Source of the DNA: Planctomycetaceae bacterium | Lineage (GTDB): Bacteria; Planctomycetota; Phycisphaerae; Phycisphaerales; SM1A02 | DNA: 64,000 nucleotides | Direction: 5' to 3' | Assembly (NCBI GenBank): GCA_947490615.1 | Contig: CANLHK010000005.1 | Coordinates: forward strand, 1-64,000 | Part shown: positions 1 to 8,703 of the stretch, in pieces | Layout: the number at the start of each line of letters is the position of its first letter | Numbering within the stretch: the stretch's first letter is position 1 | Position numbers and translations under genes: made by a program | The notes under the pieces: model-generated | Told to the model about the DNA's origin: nothing | Databases searched by the model: none | Seen by the model: the letters and a program-made list of their open reading frames with translations, nothing else

Positions 1-388
1 ACCAACCGCAAGCAACCAAGGCGCGCAACACCGCAGGGACATTGGCGCCGGTCGTACCGAAACTGCTCCGCGCCAGCACGGGAAAGGGAATGCCGTACTT
101 GGTGCCAGGGTGCGCGTTGAGCAGGATGGGAATCAACACGATGATGTTGCCCAGACCGATCGTGAGCAGCGCTTGCCACCAGTTCATCCCGACAGCGATC
201 AGTCCGCCCGCGAGCATGTAGGTGGGAATGCAATGCGCCATGGCAATCCACAGCGCCGCAAAGTTGTAGGTGGTCCAGGTGCGACGCGCGAGGGGCGTCG
301 GCGCGAGATCGCCGTTGATGAGCGGGCTTCCTGCGACATCCGCTGGTAGTTCAGCAAGCGCCTCTTTCGTCAGAATCGGATCATGCAT
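1..388 (-). CDS. NCS1-family nucleobase/cation permease, N-terminal part (cut by window start)
   Basis: The reading frame opens at an ATG at 388 and runs off the left edge, giving about 129 residues. After a polar N-terminus of about 40 residues it reads LWIAMAHCIPTYMLAGGL, then a second hydrophobic helix, then GTKYGIPFPVLARSSFG, and breaks off in a helix ending LVACGW. These are hallmark segments of the NCS1 (cytosine, uracil, allantoin, hydantoin) secondary transporters, which import nucleobases with H+ or Na+ through 12 membrane helices. Only helices 1 to about 3 are present, so the substrate cannot be judged. It lies 81 bases downstream of the sensor kinase in the same direction and may be its target or the last gene of that operon. 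Family call is firm; substrate unknown. Confidence 0.85.
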   Translation of the reverse strand, partial: MHDPILTKEALAELPADVAGSPLINGDLAPTPLARRTWTTYNFAALWIAMAHCIPTYMLAGGLIAVGMNWWQALLTIGLGNIIVLIPILLNAHPGTKYGIPFPVLARSSFGTTGANVPAVLRALVACGW

Positions 389-469
389 CGACGCGGGTCC
401 TCCGCGCTGACTGTCGGCCCAACGCGCCCTGTCACGCGAAAAAGGAGCCGAAACACCGCGCCGCGCGAC

Positions 470-2464
470 TTAGCCCGCGACGATGCTGCGCGGCACACGC
501 AACTCGAAGCACGCACCAGGAGTGGCCGAAGTGTTCGGCACGAGTACGAGCGTTCCGCCCAGACCTTCGGCCAGGGCTCGTGACACCGACAGACCGAGCC
601 CAAGCCCAAACTGTGTGCCGCCTTCCTTACCCGCGCGATCAAATGGCCTCCAAATTGCCTCCTCGGCGCGGGCGGAGACGCCAGGACCATGATCGCGCAC
701 TCGAATCACCAGTGTGTCCGAGTCTGCGCGCGCAGAGACCTCGATGTCGACGGAGTTCTTCGCGACCGTGCTGGCGTCGCATCCGTACTTCGCAGCGTTC
801 TCGAGGAGGTTGGCCAAGATCTGCGTCAGTGCGTCACGGTCAATCCAGAGCGCTTGATCCTCGAGCGCGATCGAAACAGCGCAGCGTGCTCCCGCGGCGC
901 GCTCAACGGCGATGGCGTCCACAAGCCGTGCGAGATCGTCGCCGCTGAGTCCGCTCTCGACGCCCACGCGCGCGGCGCCACGCTCAAGTCGAGAGAGACT
1001 CAGCACATTTTCGACGAGGTGCGACAAGCGAATCGACTCACGGCAGAGCGTGTCAAGACACTCCTTGCGCCGCGCCTCGTCGGTGACCATGCCGTCACGG
1101 AGCATCTCGGCATAGAGCTGAAAGGTCGTAAGTGGCGTGCGCAGTTCGTGGGTGACGCTCGAAGCAAAGCGCGCCTGCCGCTCGCCGAAAGAAATGCTGG
1201 TCCACGCGGAGAACGCTGCGGCGATGAGCGCCAGCGCCGCGGCTCCCCACGCGAAGAACAACGCGGGAGTACTCGACGCCTGCAGCGGTGTCGCCGCGAC
1301 GAGGAACTCTCCATGAAGCTCTGCAGGAATCGTCGCTAGGCGCGCTGGGGCGAACGACTCGATCCCCATGGTCACAGGCATGAGACGAAGGTCACTCGCG
1401 AGATCGGAGACTTGCGCGAGAAGCAACGCACTGAGGCGCGTCCAATCAACGAGAAACCCTTGGACCCGCGACGCGCCACCTTCGCGCACCCGTCGGACAA
1501 ACGCCAACTCGGGCGGATCGGTCGAGAGCCAAGTGGCCACGAAGGGACCGACGGCATCGCTCAGCGCGCTTTCGTCGGCATCGTTGGTCAGCGCGCGGTT
1601 CTCTTTGGATGGCGCGAGCGTCTGATCGGGAAGCCCGTCCTTCGATTGCGCGCGCGTCTGCGACTCAACCTGCGACGCGGCGACTTCGCGCGCGCTCTCC
1701 TGCGCAGCGAGTGACTGCGTTGCCGTGCGGCCGACGCTGCGCGATGATTGAATTTGCTTCTCGTCAAACTGCTGCGCGGAGTTCGAGGCGCGCGCACGAC
1801 TGGCGTAATCGTCGATGGCGCCCTTCGAGGCGCCGCCTGCGAAACCGCCAGCAAGTTTCGAATTCGAGTCTGGCTCCTTCTCTCGCTGTGTCGAAGCCGC
1901 CGTCCACGCGGTGACGATCGCTTCGTTCGAGAGTTCCGCTGCGACGGCGCACGCTTCGAGCGTCTTCTCCGATTTGCCAAGCACGCCGCGCAATCGCTCG
2001 AGGGCCGCAGCGCGCTCGATGGGCACACCCTTCTCGAAGTACTGACCCTCGGCCAGATCAAGCAGATTGCCTTGCGGAACCTGCGGACTCGTCAGTGATC
2101 CGTCGGGGCGCAACTCGAAGTGGATCGGAATCCAGTCGGGCGAGGAGAACAACAGCGGGCTCGGCGAGAGCACTTCACCCTGCGGCACCGATTGCAGGAG
2201 TTTGTTCACCGCATCGACGGGCGAAAAGAACGCGGCGTACTCGTTGGTCGGTCGTGCGGCTTCACGCGCGAGGCGCGGCGCCATCCAACCATCCATCCGC
2301 CACAACGCCAGTCGCATCGCTTCAGCGCGAGCGATTCCAGCCTGCGACGCGCTCTGCTGCTGCTCGAGCGTGCGCACCGCATCGGTGACGAGCCACAATC
2401 CAAGGACGGTCGCGAGGAACGCGATGGCCAGCGCAGCGATCCAGGCGGGGCGTCGATGCTTCAC
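470..2464 (-). CDS. Membrane sensor histidine kinase
   Basis: Protein of 664 residues with a first membrane helix at about 9-29, a very long extracytoplasmic region rich in Ser, Ala and Gln (to about residue 395), a second helix (ALFFAWGAAALALIAAAF) and a cytoplasmic kinase core. The H-box reads SVTHELRTPL with the phospho-accepting His at about 439. The N-box is ILANLLENAAKYG (about 549-561), G1 is RDHGPGV (about 590-596) and G2 is FGLGLGLS (about 619-626), so all catalytic boxes are intact. It overlaps the response-regulator gene by 4 bases (ATGA), so the two are translationally coupled and form a cognate pair. The periplasmic sensor part matches no domain I recognise. Its place directly behind two VWA-domain genes suggests it monitors an envelope process. 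Confidence 0.93.
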   Translation of the reverse strand: MKHRRPAWIAALAIAFLATVLGLWLVTDAVRTLEQQQSASQAGIARAEAMRLALWRMDGWMAPRLAREAARPTNEYAAFFSPVDAVNKLLQSVPQGEVLSPSPLLFSSPDWIPIHFELRPDGSLTSPQVPQGNLLDLAEGQYFEKGVPIERAAALERLRGVLGKSEKTLEACAVAAELSNEAIVTAWTAASTQREKEPDSNSKLAGGFAGGASKGAIDDYASRARASNSAQQFDEKQIQSSRSVGRTATQSLAAQESAREVAASQVESQTRAQSKDGLPDQTLAPSKENRALTNDADESALSDAVGPFVATWLSTDPPELAFVRRVREGGASRVQGFLVDWTRLSALLLAQVSDLASDLRLMPVTMGIESFAPARLATIPAELHGEFLVAATPLQASSTPALFFAWGAAALALIAAAFSAWTSISFGERQARFASSVTHELRTPLTTFQLYAEMLRDGMVTDEARRKECLDTLCRESIRLSHLVENVLSLSRLERGAARVGVESGLSGDDLARLVDAIAVERAAGARCAVSIALEDQALWIDRDALTQILANLLENAAKYGCDASTVAKNSVDIEVSARADSDTLVIRVRDHGPGVSARAEEAIWRPFDRAGKEGGTQFGLGLGLSVSRALAEGLGGTLVLVPNTSATPGACFELRVPRSIVAG

Positions 2465-3171
2465 GCGCGAACCTCGGCATCAGCAGCCAGTCGGTAGCCC
2501 TTGCCGCGCACGGTTTCGACAAGCGCATCCATGCCCACCGTGGCCAACGACTCGCGCAGGCGCGCCATCTGCATGTCGACCGCGCGAGTCTCGGCGCCGC
2601 GCGGATCCACCGCCCATACAACGCGCAGCAGTTCCTCTCGCGAAATCACCCGCGCACGATTCGCTGCCAAAGAACGCAGCACACCTGCCTCACGCGGACT
2701 CAGTGTGACCGTGGCCTTTGCCCCGCGCGCCTCGCAGCGAGCGAGATCAACGACTCCCTCACCCAACGCGATCGTGCGCACATCGGCAGGCCGCTCGGCG
2801 CTGCGTCGTAACACAGCACCGACGCGGGCCAGCACTTCACGCGCACTGAACGGCTTCACCACATAGTCGTCCGCGCCGCGCTCGAGACCGTCGACTCGAT
2901 CGCGTTCGTCTCCCCGCGCGGTCACCATCACGACGGGAAGCGTCGCGCGCACCGCACGGATTTCCTGGAGGATCTCAAATCCGTTGCGACCAGGAAGCAT
3001 CACATCGAGCAAGACGAGGTCGGGCTCCGCTTCGAGGATCTCCTTCACCGCCAAGTCGCCTCTCGCACAGGAAAGTGGGATGTATCCGCCGAAGCGCAAC
3101 ACATCACACAGTCCTGCACGGATCGCTTGGTCGTCCTCGACGACCATGATCGTTGGCTTGGAAGCGGTCAT
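2461..3171 (-). CDS. OmpR/PhoB-type response regulator
   Basis: Protein of 236 residues. The receiver domain carries the acidic pair E12/D13/D14, the phospho-acceptor D56 in LLDVMLP, T84 and K106 in VVKPF. After a short linker comes a winged-helix trans_reg_C domain with LSPREAGVLRSLA, ISREELLRVVW and the recognition segment RAVDMQMARLRESL, ending GKGYRLAADAEVRA. It is a two-component transcription factor, phosphorylated by the kinase whose start codon overlaps its stop. The gene starts 51 bases after the VWA gene, so the regulator and kinase are probably expressed with the two VWA proteins. Targets are unknown; autoregulation of the operon starting near 6933 is an inference. Confidence 0.95.
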   Translation of the reverse strand: MTASKPTIMVVEDDQAIRAGLCDVLRFGGYIPLSCARGDLAVKEILEAEPDLVLLDVMLPGRNGFEILQEIRAVRATLPVVMVTARGDERDRVDGLERGADDYVVKPFSAREVLARVGAVLRRSAERPADVRTIALGEGVVDLARCEARGAKATVTLSPREAGVLRSLAANRARVISREELLRVVWAVDPRGAETRAVDMQMARLRESLATVGMDALVETVRGKGYRLAADAEVRA

Positions 3172-3222
3172 CTCGGAGAGTCCACGCGGAGATCGTACTT
3201 CGCATCAACCGCCTGTTTGCCC

Positions 3223-4449
3223 TTACGGCTTCGCAGGCGCGCTCGGAACAGCGGAGTCTTGTGGAGCCGGCACTGGCGCGGGCGCAGCAAACTGCATCCC
3301 CTTGGCCGTGGCTTGGTCGCGAATGGCCTGCTTGAGCGCGTCATCGAGGCTGGCGCCCTGTGTCGAGGCCTGCTTGCGCGCAGCCTCAGCGACAAACGCC
3401 TCGCGCTTCACTTGCAGCGCCTGCACTTGCTTGGAGATCTTCTCGCGCTCGACTTGCTTGCCTGCCACGATGGCCTTCTTCTCCTCAAGCGTCTTGCCGC
3501 GCATCTCTTCGGGCAGATCCGCGTCCTTGATCTCCTCGAGCTTCATGACGCCTTCCTTGCAGCCATCCACGAGATCCCACTGGCGATTGTCGTAAACAGC
3601 GCTGCCCTTCGAGACGGCGCGCTGTGCCGCGACGCCGCCGCCGAGTCCCGCAGCGTTGGAATCTTGCTCGGTTTGGTTGCGCGCAGCCTCACGACCCGCG
3701 GTTCCGCAGGCGAGATAGGTGGTGTTGATGGTGGCAGAGAGTTCCGCGAGCTCCTTATCGAAGGGAGTTTCCGCGACAAGCGCGCCCTGCGACTGGTCGA
3801 TGCAGAGGAACTTGCCATCCGCCAGTCGCGCGACATCGCCCCACGCGACGGCGATTGGATCAGTCGGCGCGCCGCAGAAGATGCTGTTCACGAGGATGCC
3901 ACGCTCGATGGCGGTCTTACTCGCGACTTGGTACTTGATCTCGGTGTCCTGATCCGCGCCTTCGTTGCCTGCGACGACGATCACCTTGAGCGCGTTGGAA
4001 TCGCTCGACCACGCCAGCGTGCGCGCGGCCTTGTCGACCACGCGGCCGACGAGTTCGGTGCCGCCGTTGGTCTTGAGCGCGAAGAGCTTCTGCGAGATGA
4101 GATCAAGGTCTTCGGTCAGGCCACTGTCGACCACGACCCAACCGCTCGCTGGGTCATAGGCATCGCAGCCGTAGGTGAGCAACGCCACGCGCAGCTCAGG
4201 AACGGGCTTCGCCGTGGCGAGGTCATTGACGATGCTCCACAAGCGCGCCTTGGCGCTGTCGATGAGCCCATCCATGCTGCCTGAGATATCGAGGCAGATC
4301 GCCAGATCGACATGAGGACGCTCGACGGCTGGCGGCGCGGGCGTGAGCGGTGGCGCGACGGGCTTGGCAAGATCATCGCTGGCGAATGCGCCGCACGCAG
4401 CGCTGAGCAGGATGGCGGAGGCGAGTTGATAGGAAGTGTTCGTTGTCAT
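3223..4449 (-). CDS. Secreted von Willebrand factor type A domain protein
   Basis: Protein of 408 residues with an N-terminal signal peptide (SAILLSAACGAFA, cleavage near residue 23) and a Pro-rich linker. A VWA domain begins HVDLAICLDISGSM, giving the MIDAS motif D-x-S-G-S, with the further MIDAS Thr in KTNGGTEL. Domain length (about 47-240) fits a full VWA fold, a metal-dependent protein-interaction module. Residues about 315-370 are highly charged and probably form a coiled coil; the tail is Ala/Pro-rich. An AAGGA Shine-Dalgarno-like stretch lies 11-13 bases upstream of the ATG. The gene follows the VIT/VWA gene by 36 bases in the same direction. Partner protein and precise role are unknown. 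Confidence 0.85.
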   Translation of the reverse strand: MTTNTSYQLASAILLSAACGAFASDDLAKPVAPPLTPAPPAVERPHVDLAICLDISGSMDGLIDSAKARLWSIVNDLATAKPVPELRVALLTYGCDAYDPASGWVVVDSGLTEDLDLISQKLFALKTNGGTELVGRVVDKAARTLAWSSDSNALKVIVVAGNEGADQDTEIKYQVASKTAIERGILVNSIFCGAPTDPIAVAWGDVARLADGKFLCIDQSQGALVAETPFDKELAELSATINTTYLACGTAGREAARNQTEQDSNAAGLGGGVAAQRAVSKGSAVYDNRQWDLVDGCKEGVMKLEEIKDADLPEEMRGKTLEEKKAIVAGKQVEREKISKQVQALQVKREAFVAEAARKQASTQGASLDDALKQAIRDQATAKGMQFAAPAPVPAPQDSAVPSAPAKP

Positions 4450-4485
4450 GGCGAGGAGTCCTTTGTAGGAGTCAGATGGTTCGAG

Positions 4486-6933
4486 TTAGAGCGTGGGTCG
4501 CTGGGGATTGCGGACAAGAATGTTGCGCGCCTTGTGGCGCACGAGAGTGTCACCAGGAAGTGAGAGCACCGACTGCCGGCCCTCGATGGAGAGTTCTTCG
4601 ATGAGTTGGAAGTGGCGATCGCTGCAGAACTCGACGGTCTCGTCGACTTGCATGGCCTCGCGCTGCGCGCCGAGATTGGCGCCGGACTGACCAGCGATCA
4701 ACTGCGAGTCGACCCAAGTTCCGCCGCTGTTGTAGAAGCAACGATCGGAGAGTTGTTGCACATTGGCGATGCGCGTCTCCTTCAAGGTCTCATCGACGAA
4801 GCGGTTGTCGTAGGCCAGCTGGGCCTTGCCCTTCATCTCGTTGTAGTTGATGCCTTGGTTCAACGCGCCTTCGCCGCTGCGTCGGCCAATCGCGCGGCTC
4901 TCCAGCAGATCGCGGCATCCACCAGCGAGCGCCGACCAGTCGTTCAGGTTGGTTCCTTCTGCAGCAAAGAACGCGGTGTACTCGGTCAGCACGCCAAAGC
5001 GCGCGCTCAGGCGCACGATTTCATCGACGAGTTCCTTCACGCGCGGATCGTTCATCGGCGAGGCTGCACCGACCGACTGCACGGGAAGATCCACGGCAAA
5101 CTGCCGTACTTCATCCACGAGCTCGGCGATGCGTCGCGTGGCCCACAGACGAGCGACATAGCCGTGCCGCGTGGTCGCAATCGCAGGATCAAACGGCACA
5201 CGCGCAGCGACAGGACCCGCGGGACTGCGCGCGGTGATCTCCAAGGTCGCTGCCTGTTCACCCGTGTACGCACCGAAGGCAACCAGCTGCTCGCCCGCAA
5301 ACACATCAGGAATGCGGCGCGGCGCGAGATCGCGGATGCGCTTGGTGTCTTCCACGCCCGCAGCGTCCCGCGCGGTGAGCGCGATGTCTGCGAGCACAGG
5401 ACCAAGCAGCTGACGAGCCACCTGCGCGACTTTGACCTCGACATTCTCGCCAGGCACGATGTAGGTGGCGCGTGCGCGCGTGATGTCCGCGACGCGATCG
5501 AGCAACGGCACATTGACATCGGCGCCAACGCCGATGGTGTAGATGCGGCGATGATGGGGATTGCCCTTCTCGACGATCTCACGAATGGCGCGCTCGGAGG
5601 TTTGCCCAACCGTCGGCAGTCCGTCGGTGAGGAAGAGCACGATGCCAAGAGTCCCGTCGGCGTGCGGCTGGCGCAGCGCCTCGACGAGTGCGTCAGAGAT
5701 GTTCGTGCCGCCGCTTGGACGCAACGCTGCGAGATGAGCGCGCGCATCACGCACGCTCTGCGCGTTGTAGGCCACGGGTTCGCGCGCGAAGACGCCGACG
5801 CCGTTGGAGTAATCGATGATGTTGAATCGCTCGCCCTCGGACATTCCCTCGATCACCTGAAGGACCGCGGCCTTGGCTTGATCAAGTTTGCCACCAGCCA
5901 TGCTGCCCGAGCGATCGAGCACGATGGTCACTTCGCGTGGCAGGGACTTCGCACTTGCGGTGGCGTTGGTCGTTGGCGCTGCCAGTCCGCCGAGCAACAT
6001 GAAGTACCCGCCGCCCGAACTCGGATCGGGATACGCGGCGATACTCGTGGCGGCGGTCGCCAGCGAGCCATCGCCCGCAGCGCTCAGCACGCTGAGGAGG
6101 AACGGTCCAGGCGCGCGCTGCGAAAGCGTGTCGAGTGCGAAGTGCCGCTCTGTCGAGGGCGAACCGCGCAACACTTCGACGACTCCGTGACTTGGCGAGT
6201 AGACCGCCGCAATCGGCGCGACCTGCGCCACGGCGACACGGACGGTCCACGGCACATTCTGACGCAGGTTCTCGCTGCGTGGCAGCGCGTAGTCGACGCG
6301 CCCGTCGATGCTCGGGAGCAACTCTTCCCACTCGATGCGCATCTTCTGACGCGCGTTGGGAGCAATCGGAAAGACGCTCGAACGGAGCATCGTCGAACCC
6401 GCAAACTCCAAGAGTCCTGGGTCACGACTGGCGCGCACGATCGAGTCGTACAACTTGCGTGCTTCGTCACGCGGCATGACGCGCGCGACACCTTCGCCAG
6501 CGCCTGCACCAACGGGCTGCGTCGACGACGCGCTGAACGAGAAACTGTTCACCGTCGCGCCAGCAGGAACAGGAACAAGCAGCACCGCTTCGGCCTGCGT
6601 GGGCGAAGGATTCTCGACGGTGAGGTCGAGGACGGTGCGCGCCACGCGCTCGCGGATGGTGATGCCCACATCGACGGAGACCAGCGCGATTTCCTGTGCG
6701 AAACCTGGTCGCAGCGGCACCACGCGGTGCTGAGGGATGACGACATGGGTGACTTCCACGGGGAATCCAACCGGGAATCCGCCTTGGTTCGAAGGAGGCG
6801 CGACCACTTGCGCGGAGGCGACCAACGCCAGCGCGTAGGGCGCGAGCAAGGCCGCGCCAGAGGCGGCAAGCGTCGAAAGAGCGCGGCGAACACGGGAAGT
6901 CGCGAAGGGGGACGAGTGAGTCAGGTGGTTCAT
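4486..6933 (-). CDS. VIT and VWA domain protein, exported
   Basis: The frame is open from 6975, but the second Met at 6933 begins a cleaner export signal (basic Thr/Arg stretch, then ALLAPYALALVASAQ), so I prefer an 815-residue product. After the signal comes a VIT (vault/inter-alpha-trypsin) domain, recognisable by YDSIVRASRDPGLLEF and an RQKMRIEWEELLP ending. A VWA domain follows with a complete MIDAS (IVLDRSGSMAGGKLDQAK, SGGTNISDAL, LFLTDGLPT). The C-terminal third is mixed helical and has a conserved-looking DRCFYNSGGTWVD patch. Planctomycete VIT/VWA proteins of this size are common, but their function is undefined. It is the first gene of the run toward the two-component genes, and its promoter must lie in the 93-base divergent gap to 7027. 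Confidence 0.85.
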   Translation of the reverse strand: MNHLTHSSPFATSRVRRALSTLAASGAALLAPYALALVASAQVVAPPSNQGGFPVGFPVEVTHVVIPQHRVVPLRPGFAQEIALVSVDVGITIRERVARTVLDLTVENPSPTQAEAVLLVPVPAGATVNSFSFSASSTQPVGAGAGEGVARVMPRDEARKLYDSIVRASRDPGLLEFAGSTMLRSSVFPIAPNARQKMRIEWEELLPSIDGRVDYALPRSENLRQNVPWTVRVAVAQVAPIAAVYSPSHGVVEVLRGSPSTERHFALDTLSQRAPGPFLLSVLSAAGDGSLATAATSIAAYPDPSSGGGYFMLLGGLAAPTTNATASAKSLPREVTIVLDRSGSMAGGKLDQAKAAVLQVIEGMSEGERFNIIDYSNGVGVFAREPVAYNAQSVRDARAHLAALRPSGGTNISDALVEALRQPHADGTLGIVLFLTDGLPTVGQTSERAIREIVEKGNPHHRRIYTIGVGADVNVPLLDRVADITRARATYIVPGENVEVKVAQVARQLLGPVLADIALTARDAAGVEDTKRIRDLAPRRIPDVFAGEQLVAFGAYTGEQAATLEITARSPAGPVAARVPFDPAIATTRHGYVARLWATRRIAELVDEVRQFAVDLPVQSVGAASPMNDPRVKELVDEIVRLSARFGVLTEYTAFFAAEGTNLNDWSALAGGCRDLLESRAIGRRSGEGALNQGINYNEMKGKAQLAYDNRFVDETLKETRIANVQQLSDRCFYNSGGTWVDSQLIAGQSGANLGAQREAMQVDETVEFCSDRHFQLIEELSIEGRQSVLSLPGDTLVRHKARNILVRNPQRPTL

Positions 6934-6979
6934 GGCAAAGGAACCATACGGTTGAGCAGCGACTCGGTCGATCACGCGT

Positions 6980-7009
6980 TTGTAACAACCGTCCGCGCGA
7001 AGCTATCTT
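6980..7009 (+). promoter_or_regulatory. Candidate sigma-70-type promoter for the PqqB-like gene
   Basis: TTGTAA at 6980-6985 and TATCTT at 7004-7009 are separated by 18 bases, close to the -35/-10 consensus. A start site about 7 bases downstream would leave a leader of roughly 11 bases before the ATG at 7027. The site lies in a 93-base gap between two divergent genes, which must hold promoters for both. Based on sequence resemblance only. Confidence 0.45.
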
Positions 7010-7026
7010 CGCGACCCGAGCACTCG

Positions 7027-8088
7027 ATGAACCTCGCACCGAATCCCGCTTCCCGCTTCCGTTCCTCCGCCTCGCGCGCCGCCATCCTCTCCTTGTTCCT
7101 GTTCCTGATTGCGTGCGCCACCAAGCCCACGGAACTTTCCTCAGGTGACAGGCCGGCTCGCATCAGAGAGATCATGCAAGACGGCCCCTCGATCGTCGTC
7201 CTCGGTATTGCGCAGGATGGTGGGGTTCCTCAAGCGGGAAACTTCGACGACGCGCGCTGGGATGATCTCTCGCTGCAGCGCTCGGTGGTTTCCTTGGGAA
7301 TCATCGACCCACGCAGCGGCAAGCGCTGGATGATCGATGCCACGCCCGACTTTCGAAGACAACTTCTCACGCTACAGCGGGTCGCGCACGGCGCGGCGCG
7401 ACCCGTCGTCGATGGCATCTTCCTCACCCACGCGCACATGGGTCACTACACGGGCCTGATGTTTCTCGGGCACGAATCGATCGGCGCCAAGTCCGTCCCC
7501 ACCTACGCCATGCCGAAGATGGCTGAGTTCCTTCGCACCAACGGACCATGGAGTCAGCTCGTCGCCTACAAGAACATCGAGCTCTTGCCGCTGACGGCAG
7601 GATCGCCCGTCGAACTCGCCCCCGACCTGCATGTCACACCGTTCCTCGTGCCGCATCGACAGGAGTTCAGCGAAGTCGTGGGGTTCAGGATCGCGGGTCC
7701 ATCGCGCTCAGCACTTTGGCTTCCCGACATCGACTCGTGGCGCGAATGGGATGCGATGGGCACGCGGCTCGAAGACGCCATTGCCAGCGTGGATATCGCC
7801 TATCTCGACGGCACCTTCTTCGCCAACGGTGAGATCCCCGGCCGCGACATGTCGGGCTTTCCGCATCCGTTCATCAGTCACACGATCGAACGACTCGCCC
7901 CGCTTCCTGCGTCGCAGCGCGCGAAAGTTCGGTTCATCCACTTCAACCACACCAACCCCGCGCTCGCGCCCAACAGCGCAGCGCGCCGCGCCATTGAGGC
8001 GGCGGGAATGCGTGTCGCCGAGGAAGGCGAGATTGAAGCGCTGTTCAGCAGCCGCGAAACTGGTCGCGCTGTTCGCGCTGGCCAGTAG
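7027..8088 (+). CDS. PqqB-like metallo-beta-lactamase-fold lipoprotein
   Basis: The frame is open far upstream (antisense to the VIT/VWA gene), but the gene proper starts at the ATG at 7027, where a lipoprotein signal follows (SLFLFLIAC, lipidated Cys30), giving 353 residues. The mature part begins VVLGIAQDGGVPQAG, the N-terminal signature of PqqB-type hydrolases. The metal-binding loop reads LTHAHMGHYTGL, where classical family members have HxHxDH; here Gly stands for Asp. Further candidate ligands are VPHRQE, WLPDID, YLDGTFF and the C-terminal FIHFNHTN. PqqB itself acts in PQQ maturation, but no other pqq genes are present and this protein is membrane-anchored, so I expect a related hydrolase of unknown substrate. 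It ends 9 bases from the convergent gene. Confidence 0.8.
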   Translation: MNLAPNPASRFRSSASRAAILSLFLFLIACATKPTELSSGDRPARIREIMQDGPSIVVLGIAQDGGVPQAGNFDDARWDDLSLQRSVVSLGIIDPRSGKRWMIDATPDFRRQLLTLQRVAHGAARPVVDGIFLTHAHMGHYTGLMFLGHESIGAKSVPTYAMPKMAEFLRTNGPWSQLVAYKNIELLPLTAGSPVELAPDLHVTPFLVPHRQEFSEVVGFRIAGPSRSALWLPDIDSWREWDAMGTRLEDAIASVDIAYLDGTFFANGEIPGRDMSGFPHPFISHTIERLAPLPASQRAKVRFIHFNHTNPALAPNSAARRAIEAAGMRVAEEGEIEALFSSRETGRAVRAGQ

Positions 8089-8097
8089 CTGTTTTGA

Positions 8098-8634
8098 TTA
8101 CTTCTTTCCGACGGCTGCCTGCAGCGGAGCCGAGAGATCGGTGTGGTGGTGAACCATCTTCCACGCGCCATCCTGAAGTCGGAAGATGTTCGTCGCGCGG
8201 AAGCGCACATCGACGGGCTTGCCGTCCACGGTCATGTGTTCGCCATGCTCGACGCACACGGTGTAGGCCATGTCGTCAGAGAAGCGCACCAGCACATCTT
8301 CGCTCGCGACCTTGCCGCCGAGCTTGAGCCCCGCCTCGTGCTTGAAGTGCGCGCCCACAGCGTCCCAGCCGACAGTGCGGCTGCCGAACGGTCCTTGGTC
8401 CGAGACATCCGCGTCGTGCGACCAGACCGCGTTCATCGGAGCGATGTCGCCGGTGAACATCGTGTTGAGCGCGGCATAGAAGCCGTCGTGCGCTGCACGG
8501 ACAGCGGTCTCGTTGCGCTCATCGCTCACCGCGTTTTTGATCCCCGACACGACGCGCCGAGCGGCGCAGCCCGATCCGAGGCCGAGGACAAGCGAAGCGA
8601 GAAGCACGGTGGTGGTCGAGCGGGTGGTGAGCAT
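8098..8634 (-). CDS. NTF2/SnoaL-like (DUF4440-type) lipoprotein
   Basis: Taken from the ATG at 8634, the product is 178 residues with a short lipoprotein signal (VLLASLVLGLGSGC). The rest is a single cone-shaped NTF2-like domain: helix RAAHDGFYAALNTMFTGD, then MNAVWSHDADVSDQGPFG, then GWDAVGAHFKHE, and a final strand pair RATNIFRLQDGAWKMVHHHTD. That last pattern is typical of the SnoaL/DUF4440 group, which includes ketosteroid-isomerase-like enzymes and many uncharacterised binding proteins. Ligand and reaction cannot be deduced. The gene is divergent from the deoxyhypusine-synthase-like gene (69-base gap) and convergent with the PqqB-like gene (9-base gap). Confidence 0.8.
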   Translation of the reverse strand: MLTTRSTTTVLLASLVLGLGSGCAARRVVSGIKNAVSDERNETAVRAAHDGFYAALNTMFTGDIAPMNAVWSHDADVSDQGPFGSRTVGWDAVGAHFKHEAGLKLGGKVASEDVLVRFSDDMAYTVCVEHGEHMTVDGKPVDVRFRATNIFRLQDGAWKMVHHHTDLSAPLQAAVGKK

Positions 8635-8703
8635 AGAAAGGCGATCGTACTGCATCAGACTCGGCCGCGTCGATCGGTCGGCTCCTCCTGTACATTTCGC
8701 GCC

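Noticed and set aside
4606-7026. About 800 open codons on the plus strand in frame with the PqqB-like gene
   Set aside because: It lies antisense to the clear VIT/VWA gene and its translation is Arg/His-rich without domains. Long antisense frames are common at this GC content. The lipoprotein signal at 7027 marks the true start.
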